Shown one piece after another: positions 47,242 to 55,667 of a stretch of 64,000 nt of DNA. The notes under the pieces are model-generated. The model was not told where the DNA came from. It saw nothing but the letters and a program-made list of their open reading frames with translations, and did not search any database. Location of the stretch: NCBI RefSeq assembly GCF_020037015.1, contig NZ_JAIQDE010000003.1:62001-126000 (forward strand), written 5' to 3'. Numbering within the stretch: the first letter of the stretch is position 1; every line of letters begins with the position of its first letter. Origin of the DNA: Corallococcus sp. AS-1-6. GTDB lineage: Bacteria; Myxococcota; Myxococcia; Myxococcales; Myxococcaceae. A program made the translations under genes and the position numbers.

Positions 47242-48699
47242 ATGGCGTTCAATCTGATCGAGGCAGTCGGCTCGCAGTTCATGCAGAAGGGATTGCTCCA
47301 GAAGATCAGCGGTGCGCTGGGCGAGGATCCGCAGGCCACCACCAAGACGCTGCCGGGCGCCATCGCCGCGGTGGCCGCGGGCGTCGTGGACCAGGGCGGA
47401 AACGAGGCCGGTGCCCACCGACTGCTGACGAAGCTCAACGAGGGCGGCTACACCGGACCGGACGCGACCCCACGCGCGGGCGGCGTCGCGGAGGGACTCC
47501 TCGACGAGGAGGAGCGCGGGAAGGGGATGCTGAGCGGCATCTTCGGCGACAAGCTGGGCGCCGTCAGTGAAGGGCTCACGCGCTTCGGCGGGATGCGCAA
47601 CGCCGGCTCGGCGACGCGGCTGTTGTCCCTGGCCGCCCCCATGCTGATGGGCGTCCTGGGCAAGCAGGTGCGCGATCAGCACATGGGGTCCTCCGGGCTG
47701 ATGCAACTGCTCAACGGCCAGCGCAACAACATCGCCGCCGCGCTGCCGGCGGGCCTGGGCGGCATCCTCGGCTTCGGCGGTCCGCGCCACGCGGTCGCGG
47801 AGGTCATCGAACCCCACCGCGAGACGGTGTCGCAGGTCCGCGAGACGGCGCCCGTGCGCGAGGCCCACACCGTGCGCGAGAAGACGGCCCGGACGACCTA
47901 CAACCGTCCCCCGGAGAAGAAGAGCATCGCCGGCTGGGCCGTTCCGCTGGCCCTGCTCGCCCTGGTCGTGCTCGCGTGGGGCGCCCTGCGCGGACGCAAG
48001 CAGGAGCCCGCCCGGGCGCCGCAGGTGAGCCGCACCACGCCGCCTCCCGCGCAGGAGCGCGTCGCGCAGAGCCCCCAGCCCGCGCGGCCCACGACACCCC
48101 CACCCGCGACCCAGCCGCAGGCCACGCAGCCCACACCGCCCGCGACGGGTGGCGCCGGCACGGTGAAGGATGAGGGCACGGGCGGCGGCGGCACGCAGCC
48201 GAACGAGGGCGCCAACCTGGCGGCCGACGCGGGCACGGGCGGCGCCGGCAACGTGGAGAAGCCGGAGGACGCGGGCACCGGCGGCTCGGGCCAGGAGAAG
48301 CTGCGCGTGAGCGACCCCAACAGCCTGCGCGAGGCCTTCAACAGCCCGAGCGCGGAGCAGGGCTTCGTGCTGGAGGGCGTGGAGTTCAAGACGGGCTCGT
48401 CGCAGCTCACCTCGAAGAGCCAGCGCATGGTGGGCGAGCTGGGCAAGGTGCTGGAGGAGAAGTCCGACGCGCGCGTGCGCATCAACGGCTTCACCGACTC
48501 CACCGGCAACGCGGACGCCAACCGCCAGTTGTCGGAGAGCCGCGCGGAGAGCGTGCGCCGGGCGCTCGTGCGCCGGGGCATCCCGCAGGACCGCATCGAG
48601 GTCAGCGGCGAGGGGGACGCGAACCCCATCGCCTCCAACGACACCCCCGAGGGCCGCGTGCAGAACCGCCGCATCGAGGTGCAGGTGCTCGGTCAGTAA
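47242..48699 (+). CDS. DUF937-OmpA fusion protein
   Basis: 485 residues from ATG 47242 with GGGAGG six bases upstream. Residues 1-180 are a DUF937-type helical domain (NLIEAVGSQFMQKGLLQKIS, ...GMLSGIFGDKLGAVSEGLTR..., LLSLAAPMLMGVLGKQ). A single membrane segment (IAGWAVPLALLALVVLAWGAL) near 235 leads to a long Pro/Gly/Thr linker with GTGGAG-type repeats. The C-terminal OmpA domain binds peptidoglycan (GFTDSTGNADANRQLSESRA, ...NRRIEVQVL). DUF937 and OmpA would lie on opposite sides of the membrane, suggesting an inner-membrane-to-wall tether. Confidence 0.88.
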   Translation: MAFNLIEAVGSQFMQKGLLQKISGALGEDPQATTKTLPGAIAAVAAGVVDQGGNEAGAHRLLTKLNEGGYTGPDATPRAGGVAEGLLDEEERGKGMLSGIFGDKLGAVSEGLTRFGGMRNAGSATRLLSLAAPMLMGVLGKQVRDQHMGSSGLMQLLNGQRNNIAAALPAGLGGILGFGGPRHAVAEVIEPHRETVSQVRETAPVREAHTVREKTARTTYNRPPEKKSIAGWAVPLALLALVVLAWGALRGRKQEPARAPQVSRTTPPPAQERVAQSPQPARPTTPPPATQPQATQPTPPATGGAGTVKDEGTGGGGTQPNEGANLAADAGTGGAGNVEKPEDAGTGGSGQEKLRVSDPNSLREAFNSPSAEQGFVLEGVEFKTGSSQLTSKSQRMVGELGKVLEEKSDARVRINGFTDSTGNADANRQLSESRAESVRRALVRRGIPQDRIEVSGEGDANPIASNDTPEGRVQNRRIEVQVLGQ

Positions 48700-48735
48700 T
48701 CCCCCCGGGCACGCGGTCCCGGCGGCGTCCGGTCC

Positions 48736-49539
48736 TCATGGGGAGGGCCGGGCGCCGCTGTCTTGATTCACGGCGGACGGCTCCGGCCGGTGCAGCGGTT
48801 CGCCCAGCAGGTCCGCCAGGTCGAACGCGTCCAGCAGCGCGTGGCCCTTCAGGTCGTTGTTGAAGAACACCCACGCCGTCCGGCCCGCGCCGCGCCACGC
48901 CTCGAGCCCCGCCGCCACCCGCCGGAGCGCGCGGCGCCCGTAGCGGCCCTCGTAGCGCCCCGTCGCGCCGTGGAAGCGCAGGTAGCGGAAGCCGCCGGTG
49001 GGGTGGGGGACCGGCACGTCCACCAGGTCGTGCTCGCACACCGCCGCGCCGTACGCGTCCAGCAGCGCGAGCACCTCCGGGTGGTACCAGGCCGCGTGCC
49101 GGAACTCGAAGACGTGCTGGACGCCGCCCGGCAGGTGGGCAAGGAAGCGCTCCAGCCGCTCGGGGGCCGGCTTCGTCATGTCCGGCGGCAACTGCCACAG
49201 GATGGGCCCCAGCCGGCGGCCCAGCCGGAAGACGCGCGAGTGGAAGTGCTCCACGCCCTCGCCCACCTCCCGGAGGCGCTTGAGGTGCGTGAGGAAGCGG
49301 CTGCCCTTGCACGCGAAGCGGAACCCGGGCGGCACCTGCTCCCGCCAGCCGTCCACGGCCGCCTCCGTGGGCAGGCGGTAGAACGTGGCGTTGAGCTCCA
49401 CGGCGGAGAACACGCGCGCGTAGTAGGGGAGCCAGCGGCGGACCGGCAGCCCGTCCGGATAGAAGAGCCCCTTCCAGTGCTTGTAGACGTAGCCGCTGGT
49501 CCCCAGGTGGATGGCCGCCATGCGCTGGAGGATGGGCAT
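48736..49539 (-). CDS. DUF72 (YecE-like) protein
   Basis: 267 residues from ATG 49539; ATG 49521 (MAAIHLGTSGYVYKHW) is an alternative start. It is a TIM-barrel family of unknown activity. Characteristic stretches are HLGTSGYVYKHWKGLFYP, VFSAVELNATFYRLP, FRFACKGSRFLTHLKRL, GPILWQLPPDM, VFEFRHAAWYHPEV and AWVFFNNDLKGHAL. The length is typical. It converges with the OmpA fusion gene and is divergent from lipA across the palindromic promoter region. Confidence 0.9.
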   Translation of the reverse strand: MPILQRMAAIHLGTSGYVYKHWKGLFYPDGLPVRRWLPYYARVFSAVELNATFYRLPTEAAVDGWREQVPPGFRFACKGSRFLTHLKRLREVGEGVEHFHSRVFRLGRRLGPILWQLPPDMTKPAPERLERFLAHLPGGVQHVFEFRHAAWYHPEVLALLDAYGAAVCEHDLVDVPVPHPTGGFRYLRFHGATGRYEGRYGRRALRRVAAGLEAWRGAGRTAWVFFNNDLKGHALLDAFDLADLLGEPLHRPEPSAVNQDSGARPSP

Positions 49540-49611
49540 GCCCCCCACGCGTGGCCGCGCCCTGTCCACCGCGTTACACCTCCCGGAAGTTGTCCTCGGG
49601 GTTGGCCCGCG

Positions 49612-49628
49612 CTAACGCGAGGCGTTAG
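49612..49628. promoter_or_regulatory. Palindrome upstream of lipA, candidate operator
   Basis: CTAACGC and GCGTTAG flank GAG as a perfect 7-bp inverted repeat. It ends 10 bases before the TTGACC of the lipA promoter candidate and sits between divergent genes, a typical operator position. The cognate regulator is unknown. Confidence 0.5.
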
Positions 49629-49638
49629 GGCTTCACGC

Positions 49639-49668
49639 TTGACCCTGCTTTCACCCACCCTCTAGAAG
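49639..49668 (+). promoter_or_regulatory. Candidate promoter of the lipA operon
   Basis: TTGACC (49639-49644) and TAGAAG (49663-49668) are 18 bases apart. Transcription would begin near 49675, only about five bases before the lipA ATG, which also lacks a Shine-Dalgarno sequence, so the mRNA may be leaderless. Confidence 0.5.
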
Positions 49669-49679
49669 GCCCGCGACCC

Positions 49680-50609
49680 ATGGCGACTCCCGACCGGTTT
49701 CCCCTCCCACAGGTCTCAGACAGCACCCGGAAGCCCGAGTGGTTGAAGGTGCGCCTGCCGCATGGCGAAGGCTATGAGCGGGTGAAGGCCATCGTGAAGC
49801 GCGTGGGGCTGTCCACGGTGTGCGAGGAGGCCCGCTGCCCGAACATCGCCGAGTGCTGGGGCGGCGGCACCGCCACGGTGATGCTGATGGGCGAGGTGTG
49901 CACGCGCGCGTGCCGCTTCTGCCACGTGAAGGTGGGGGCGCCCCCGCCGCTGGACCCGATGGAGCCCATCCATCTGGCGCAGGCGGTGAAGGAGATGAAC
50001 CTGGAGTACATCGTCGTCACGTCGGTGAACCGCGACGACCGTCCGGACGGCGGCGCCGGCCACTTCGCGTCCGCCATCCGGGAGCTGCGCAAGGAGAGCC
50101 CGCGCACGCTCGTGGAGGTGCTCATCCCCGACTTCAAGGGGAAGGAAGAGGACCTGGCCACGGTGGCGCAGGCGAAGCCGCACGTGGTGGCGCACAACGT
50201 GGAGACGGTGGAGCGGCTGACGCCCACGGTGCGCGACCGCCGCGCGACGTACCGCCAGTCCCTGCGCGTGCTGGAGTACCTGAAGAATCGCCCGGAGAAG
50301 GTCTACACCAAGACGTCCGTGATGGTGGGCCTGGGCGAGACGGACGAGGAGCTGGAGCGCACGTTCAAGGACCTGCGCGACGTGGGCGTGGACGTGCTCA
50401 CGCTGGGCCAGTACCTGCAGCCGTCGCAGTACCACCTGCGCGTGGAGCGCTTCGTGACGCCCGCGCAGTTCGAAGCCTACAAGGCGCTGGCGGAGTCCTT
50501 CGGATTCCTCTACGTGGCTTCGGGGCCGCTGGTGCGCTCCAGCTACCGCGCCGCCGAGTTCTTCATGAAGGGCCTGATGGAGCGCGAGCGCGTCGAGCGA
50601 CTCGGCTGA
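49680..50609 (+). CDS. lipA: Lipoyl synthase LipA
   Basis: 309 residues. This radical SAM enzyme inserts two sulfurs into octanoyl groups on E2/GcvH proteins. The auxiliary cluster is C48-x4-C53-x5-C59 (CEEARCPNIAEC), and the SAM cluster is C74-x3-C78-x2-C81 (CTRACRFC). VTSVNRDDRPDGGA, HNVETVERLTPTVRDRRATY and the C-terminal RSSYRA(AE) with the conserved RSSY serine ligand are all intact. Length is normal. E2 and lipB lie downstream in the same orientation, linking lipoate synthesis to its acceptor protein. Confidence 0.98.
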   Translation: MATPDRFPLPQVSDSTRKPEWLKVRLPHGEGYERVKAIVKRVGLSTVCEEARCPNIAECWGGGTATVMLMGEVCTRACRFCHVKVGAPPPLDPMEPIHLAQAVKEMNLEYIVVTSVNRDDRPDGGAGHFASAIRELRKESPRTLVEVLIPDFKGKEEDLATVAQAKPHVVAHNVETVERLTPTVRDRRATYRQSLRVLEYLKNRPEKVYTKTSVMVGLGETDEELERTFKDLRDVGVDVLTLGQYLQPSQYHLRVERFVTPAQFEAYKALAESFGFLYVASGPLVRSSYRAAEFFMKGLMERERVERLG

Positions 50610-50651
50610 CCGGACGCCCCCTTCCCCAACCAGAGAGAGACACACCCCCTC

Positions 50652-51911
50652 ATGGCGACTTTCGAATTCAAGCTCCCGGATCTCGGCGAAGGCGTGGCGG
50701 AGGGCGAGCTCGTCAAGTGGCACGTCAAGGAGGGCGACCTGGTGAAGGAAGACCAGGTGCTCTGCGAGGTGATGACGGACAAGGCCACGGTCACCGTGCC
50801 CAGCCCCCACGCCGGCCGCGTCGTGAAGACGCACGGGCGTGAAGGCGACATGGCGAAGGTGCACCAGTTGCTGGTGACGCTGGAGATGGAGGGCGGTGCT
50901 CCCGCGTCCCAGGGCGCCCCGGCGTCCCACGGCGCCCCGGCGGCTCCGGCGCCGAGCCCCGCGCAGGCGGCGGCCCCCGCGGCTCCGGCCTCCGGCACGA
51001 AGGTGCTGGCCACGCCCGTCACGCGCCGCATGGCGCGCGAGCACGGCCTGGACCTGGCGGAGATCTCCGGCTCCGGTCCGCAGGGCCGCGTGACGAAGGC
51101 GGACGTGGTGGCGGCGCTGGAGGGCGGCAACGGCGCGCCCAAGAAGAACGAGGTCGCGCCCCAGGCCGCGCGTCCGGCGGCGCCGCCGGTGGCGTCCGGC
51201 AAGGGCGACGAGCGCATCGCGCTGCGCGGGCTGCGCAAGAAGATCGCCGAGAAGATGGTGCGCTCGAAGTTCACGATGCCGCACTTCGCGTTCGTGGAGG
51301 AGGTGGACGCCACGGACCTGGTCGCGCTGCGCACGCGGCTCAACAGCCAGTTGGCGGCGGCCGGTGACGGCACGAAGCTGACGTACCTGCCGTTCATCGT
51401 GAAGGCGACCATCGCCGCGATGAAGAAGTTCCCGCACCTCAACGCGAACTTCGACGAGGCGACGCAGGAGCTGGTGGTGCGCGGCGAGTACAACATCGGC
51501 ATCGCGGTGGCCACGCCGGACGGCCTCACGGTGGCGGTGGTGCGCAACGCGGACCAGCTCACGCTGGGCGAGCTGGCGAAGGAGATCTCCCGCCTGAGCG
51601 TCGCGGCGCGCGACCGCAAGCTGAAGATGGAGGAGCTGACGGGCGGCACCTTCACCATCACTTCGCTGGGGCAGAGCGGCGGCCTGTTCGCCACGCCCAT
51701 CCTGAACCACCCGGAGGTGGGCATCCTGGGCGTCCACAAGCTGAAGAAGCGCCCGGCGGTGAAGAACGACCAGGTCGTGGTCCGGGACATGATGAACCTG
51801 TCGCTGTCCTGCGACCACCGCGTCATCGACGGCGATGTCGCGGCGAGCTTCGTGTACGAGATCATCAAGTACCTGGAAGCGCCGGACCTGCTGTTCCTCG
51901 CGATGGCGTAA
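50652..51911 (+). CDS. 2-oxoacid dehydrogenase complex E2 acyltransferase
   Basis: 419 residues. The lipoyl domain (1-80) carries Lys44 in CEVMTDKATVTVPSP. A Pro/Ala linker leads to the peripheral subunit-binding domain (about 118-153: TPVTRRMAREHGLDLAEISGS, GRVTKADV). The catalytic domain ends with SLSCDHRVIDGDVAASF (active-site His near 389). MTDKA fits branched-chain (BkdC-like) E2s better than pyruvate E2s (compare ETDKA), but this is a weak guide. No E1 gene is in the window. It would be octanoylated by LipB and sulfurated by LipA, whose genes flank it. Confidence 0.93.
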   Translation: MATFEFKLPDLGEGVAEGELVKWHVKEGDLVKEDQVLCEVMTDKATVTVPSPHAGRVVKTHGREGDMAKVHQLLVTLEMEGGAPASQGAPASHGAPAAPAPSPAQAAAPAAPASGTKVLATPVTRRMAREHGLDLAEISGSGPQGRVTKADVVAALEGGNGAPKKNEVAPQAARPAAPPVASGKGDERIALRGLRKKIAEKMVRSKFTMPHFAFVEEVDATDLVALRTRLNSQLAAAGDGTKLTYLPFIVKATIAAMKKFPHLNANFDEATQELVVRGEYNIGIAVATPDGLTVAVVRNADQLTLGELAKEISRLSVAARDRKLKMEELTGGTFTITSLGQSGGLFATPILNHPEVGILGVHKLKKRPAVKNDQVVVRDMMNLSLSCDHRVIDGDVAASFVYEIIKYLEAPDLLFLAMA

Positions 51912-52011
51912 GGACACGTGTCGTGGGGTACTCCCGACCGCTCCTGCTCCGGGGGGCGGCCGGGAGGCGGGGGAACTTCCGGAACAGCAACGTCGAAGGC
52001 GGGCATCCGCG

Positions 52012-53691
52012 ATGGCCGAGAATCCCCGTGAGTTGATCCGCGCCGCGCAGACCGCCGAGCTCCAGGGAGACCGCGCGCGAGCGGCGGAGTGCCTGGAGCA
52101 GGCCGCCGCGCTGTACCAGAAGTCCGGGCACACCTCGCGCGCCTCGCAGTTGTTGCGGCAGGCGCGCCAGTTGAAGGCCCGCGCCCCGGACGTCAGCCCG
52201 GCCTTCACCGCGGCGATGACGGGCAACAAGGACGCGGCGGCCTACCGCGCGGTGGGCTGGAGCGACGCCGTCTCCGACGCGTTCAACGACAAGGTGGACG
52301 CGAGGGTGCACACGCTCGAGGACCCCACCGTGACCGGCGGCGCGGCGCTGCCCACCGAGCCCGGCCTGCCCCGGCTCGCCGGGAGGATCGCCGCCGTGGG
52401 TGCGCCGTCCCCGGCTGAGACGGGCACCCCGCATGACGGGCCCACCTCCGCGACCCAGGCCCCGGGCACGGCCGCCGTCTCCGCGGGAGCCGCCGGTGCC
52501 GATGGTCCGCATGCGGAGAAGGAGACGCCCGCCCCTGGCGGTGAGCGGCCTTCGCCCGCGTTCGCCTCGGACGAGGACGACGACTCGCGGGGCTCCCCGG
52601 GTGGCGACGACGTCGTCGTCCCGGGCGGGCTGCTCATGCCTCCGGAAGAGGACGAACTCGACCCCGCGACCGGGCTGCTGCGCGCCTCGGGCGCGGAGGA
52701 CCCCGTCGTCCCTGGAGGACTCCTCCGGCCGCCGGACGAGGACCCCTCGCCCGTGCACGCCGAACCCGCGCGGGGCCGGCGGCGTGAGAAGCGCATCATC
52801 GAGCGCGGACCCACCCGCGCGGATCCGGCCCTGGACGCGTGGTGCTCGTTCTGCTGCCGGCCCCGGGGCGAGGTGGGCGACCTGGTGGCGGGCCCGGCCG
52901 GCGCGTTCATCTGCAAGGGCTGCCTGGGCGAGTCCCAGGGGCTGCTGGGCGACGTCGTCGCGCCATCCCCCGTGCGCAAGCCCGTGACGGAGGAGCCGCG
53001 CGCCGGGGCCGTGGAGATGGTGGGCCATGACGAGGTGAAGACCCTGCTGGAGCGCACGCTCCAGGCGGGCGCGCGCTGCCTGCTGCTCGTGGGCCCGGAG
53101 GGCTGCGGCAAGAGCCTCTTCTTCCAGACCCTCCAGCGGCGCGGCCTGGGCGTGCTCGCGTCCGTGGACGCGCTGGAGTCCACGCCGGGCACCGAGCCGC
53201 TCCTCGTGGAGGACGTGGACCGCCTGGAGCCCCGCGCCCAGGCCGTGCTGACCGCGTTCCTCGGGAACCGCCCGGCGCGCGCGGTGGTGATGAGCGCTCG
53301 CGGCGCCGTGTCGTCGCTGGGCCTGTGGGTGCGAGGGGAGGGCGGCAGCCTGCCCGTGCCCACCACGGCGGGCATGATCGAAGCCGTGCAGGGCGCCGTG
53401 CCGGTGTCGCTCCTGGAGCGCGTGCAGGTGCTGCTCCCGGTGCGCCGCCCCACGGTGCCGGAGCTGGTCGAGGTGGCCCGCCGCACCCTGGCCCTGCGCC
53501 AGCCGGCGGTGACGTTGTCCGAAGAAGTCCTGGGGGCGTTCGCCGCCGAAGCGGTCCGCTCCCCACGCGCGGGGCATGAGCTCCAGGCGCTGCTGTCGCG
53601 CGTCTACGCGGGCAGTTGGAGCCTGGAGGCGGCCCAGACGCCCGCCGCGCCATCCCACAACCCACGAGGGGGGCGAAAGGGAACACCATGA
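52012..53691 (+). CDS. P-loop ATPase-like protein with a ClpX-type zinc finger
   Basis: 559 residues from ATG 52012. Residues 1-50 form helical TPR-like hairpins (ELIRAAQTAELQGDRARAAE). A long acidic low-complexity linker (100-270) contains the repeat VVPGGLLxPPEED. Residues 278-304 are a four-Cys finger, CSFC...ICKGC, close to the ClpX N-terminal zinc-binding domain (EVGDLVAGPAGAFIC). A P-loop GPEGCGKS is at residues 361-368, with a Walker-B-like LLVEDVDRLEP and then a degenerate AAA-type lid (VPELVEVARRTLAL). It lacks ClpX's substrate loops and IGF loop. Its start follows E2 by 100 bases, and its stop overlaps lipB (ATGA). Confidence 0.75.
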   Translation: MAENPRELIRAAQTAELQGDRARAAECLEQAAALYQKSGHTSRASQLLRQARQLKARAPDVSPAFTAAMTGNKDAAAYRAVGWSDAVSDAFNDKVDARVHTLEDPTVTGGAALPTEPGLPRLAGRIAAVGAPSPAETGTPHDGPTSATQAPGTAAVSAGAAGADGPHAEKETPAPGGERPSPAFASDEDDDSRGSPGGDDVVVPGGLLMPPEEDELDPATGLLRASGAEDPVVPGGLLRPPDEDPSPVHAEPARGRRREKRIIERGPTRADPALDAWCSFCCRPRGEVGDLVAGPAGAFICKGCLGESQGLLGDVVAPSPVRKPVTEEPRAGAVEMVGHDEVKTLLERTLQAGARCLLLVGPEGCGKSLFFQTLQRRGLGVLASVDALESTPGTEPLLVEDVDRLEPRAQAVLTAFLGNRPARAVVMSARGAVSSLGLWVRGEGGSLPVPTTAGMIEAVQGAVPVSLLERVQVLLPVRRPTVPELVEVARRTLALRQPAVTLSEEVLGAFAAEAVRSPRAGHELQALLSRVYAGSWSLEAAQTPAAPSHNPRGGRKGTP

Positions 53692-54773
53692 ACACGCTCA
53701 CCGTCTTCCGCCTGGGCCGGGTGGAGTACGAGGACGGACTGAAGCTGATGCACCTGTTCGGCGAGGCCCGCCTCCAGGAGCGCATCGGGGACGCGCTGCT
53801 GCTGCTGGAGCACCCGCCCGTCCTCACGCTCGGCCGCGCCGCGAAGCGCGAGAACATCACGGCCACGGACGCGCGCCTCGCGGAGGAGGGCGTGGAGGTG
53901 TTCGACACCAACCGCGGCGGCGACGTCACCTACCACGGCCCCGGGCAGGTGGTGGGCTACCCCATCCTCCTGCTGCCGCCGGAGCGCCGCGACGTGCGCC
54001 GCTACGTGCGCGACGTGGAGCGCGGGCTCATCCAGACGCTCGCGGCCTTCGGGCTTACCGCGGGCGCCATCCCCAAGTGGCCGGGCGTGTGGCTGGGGCA
54101 GGAGGGCTCGCCGGACGCACGGAAGATTGGCGCCATTGGCGTGCACCTGTCGCGCTGGCTCACCACGCACGGCTTCGCGCTCAACGTGAACACGAACCTG
54201 GAGCACTTCCAGCTCATCGTCCCGTGCGGCATCCGCGAGGCGGGCGTCACGTCCATGCAGCGCGAGCTGGGCCACCCCGTGTCCGTCCCGGACGTGGAGG
54301 AGGTGCTCGCGCGCGAGTTCACCCACGTGTTCGACGCCCGGCGCGTGGACGGCACGGTGGACCTGCGCACGGTGAGCGTCGCCGTCACGCACGGCCGGGG
54401 ACCGGAGGCGCGCGTGCTGCTGCTGCGCCGGACGCCGGAGCGCGGTGGCTTCTGGCAGACGGTGACGGGGCGCCTGGAGCCGGGCGAGTCCCCCGTGGAG
54501 GCCGCCCGCCGCGAGGTGGCGGAGGAGACGGGCCTCCAGCTCCCCGTGGTGGACCTGGCCTACCGCCACGCGTTCGCGCTGGGCGAAGCGCTGCCGCCGA
54601 GGCTGGTGGAGGAGCACGGCTTCGCGGTGCACGCCGCGCCGGATACCCCGGTGCGCCTGGGCCCGGAGCACGACGCCTTCGAGTGGGTGGACGTGCCCAC
54701 GGCGCTTGCGCGGCTGCCCTTCCGGGGCCTGCGCGAGACGGTGACCCGGGCGCTCAGGACGCCCGGGCCCTGA
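53688..54773 (+). CDS. lipB: LipB octanoyltransferase fused to a NUDIX hydrolase domain
   Basis: 361 residues. Residues 1-225 are LipB: EHPPVLTLGRAAKRENI, the substrate loop RGGDVTYHGPGQ, the catalytic Lys in RKIGAIGVHLSRW, and the catalytic Cys in IVPCGIREAGVTSM. It transfers octanoyl from acyl carrier protein to lipoyl domains. Residues about 226-361 are a NUDIX domain with a complete box at 261-283 (G-x5-E-x7-RE-V-AEE-T-GL), which binds metal and hydrolyses nucleoside-diphosphate-X compounds. LipB alone is about 210-230 residues, so this is a genuine C-terminal fusion; no stop or ribosome site separates the parts. It is last in the lipA operon. Confidence 0.92.
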   Translation: MNTLTVFRLGRVEYEDGLKLMHLFGEARLQERIGDALLLLEHPPVLTLGRAAKRENITATDARLAEEGVEVFDTNRGGDVTYHGPGQVVGYPILLLPPERRDVRRYVRDVERGLIQTLAAFGLTAGAIPKWPGVWLGQEGSPDARKIGAIGVHLSRWLTTHGFALNVNTNLEHFQLIVPCGIREAGVTSMQRELGHPVSVPDVEEVLAREFTHVFDARRVDGTVDLRTVSVAVTHGRGPEARVLLLRRTPERGGFWQTVTGRLEPGESPVEAARREVAEETGLQLPVVDLAYRHAFALGEALPPRLVEEHGFAVHAAPDTPVRLGPEHDAFEWVDVPTALARLPFRGLRETVTRALRTPGP

Positions 54774-54779
54774 CGCCTG

Positions 54780-55667
54780 TTACAACTGGATGACCATCGC
54801 CTCCTTGGCGGCGATGGCGTCCTTGCGGTGCTTGCGCACCTCGCGCAGCAGCTTGTCCATGCTCGCGTCGTCGCGGCCCGGGTCGTGGTGGAAGAGCACC
54901 AGTTGCTTCACCTCGCTGGCGTCCGCCGCGCGCACCGCCGCCTCCCAGGTGGAGTGGCCCCAGCCCGTGCGGACCCGGTACTCGTCCTCCGTGTACATGG
55001 AGTCGTAGATGAGCGCGTCCGCGCCCCGCGCGAAGTCGAACAGCTTCCCGTCCAGCGCGGTGCCGTGCTCCACGTCCGTCGCGTACACCAGCGAGCGCCC
55101 GCCGAAGTCCACCCGGTAGCCCACGTTGCCGCCCGGGTGGTTCAGCTCCAGCGTGCGCACCGTCGCCTTGCCCACGTGGATGTCCTCGCCCACCACCACG
55201 TCCCGGTACGCCAGGCGCGTGCGGAACACCTCCTCCGCCGTCACCGGGAAGTAGGGGTGCACCATCTGCCCGGCCAATATCTGCTTCAGCGACCTGCCGT
55301 CCCGAGGCGACCCGTACAGCGTCACGTCGTTCGCCGGAGAGAACATCGGCGAGAAGAACGGCAGGCCCTGCAGGTGGTCGTAGTGGTAGTGCGAGATGAA
55401 GATGGACGCCTTGATGGGCTTGCGCGTCGCCACCAGCGCATCCCCCAGGCCGCGTGCTCCGGAGCCCAGGTCGAAGATGAGCAGCTCGTCGCCGCAGCGG
55501 ACCTCCACGCACGGCGTGTTGCCGCCGTAGCGCTTCGTCGCCGGGCCCGGCGCGGGGATGGAGCCGCGCACCCCCCAGAAGCGCACCTCGAAGCGCGCGG
55601 TGCTCCGCCGGGCCGGGCGCTCAGCCGGCCTTGGCTTCCGTGTCGTCGTCCTCCGCGAAGAGCTCAA
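54780..55667 (-). CDS. Metallo-beta-lactamase-fold hydrolase
   Basis: 295 residues if started at the TTG at 55667, inside the end of ribA; a GTG at 55586 (VRFWGVRGSIP) would give 268 and matches the usual family N-terminus. The fold begins FWGVRGSIPAPGP...YGGNTPCVEV, the metal site is SHYHYDHLQGLPFF, further His/Asp are in LNHPGGNVGYRV, YATDVEHG and DSMYTEDEY, and a late HHDP. This resembles RNase Z-like or phosphodiesterase-like MBL proteins; the substrate is unknown. It overlaps or abuts ribA on the same strand, suggesting co-transcription, and is convergent with lipB. Confidence 0.85.
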   Translation of the reverse strand: MSSSRRTTTRKPRPAERPARRSTARFEVRFWGVRGSIPAPGPATKRYGGNTPCVEVRCGDELLIFDLGSGARGLGDALVATRKPIKASIFISHYHYDHLQGLPFFSPMFSPANDVTLYGSPRDGRSLKQILAGQMVHPYFPVTAEEVFRTRLAYRDVVVGEDIHVGKATVRTLELNHPGGNVGYRVDFGGRSLVYATDVEHGTALDGKLFDFARGADALIYDSMYTEDEYRVRTGWGHSTWEAAVRAADASEVKQLVLFHHDPGRDDASMDKLLREVRKHRKDAIAAKEAMVIQL

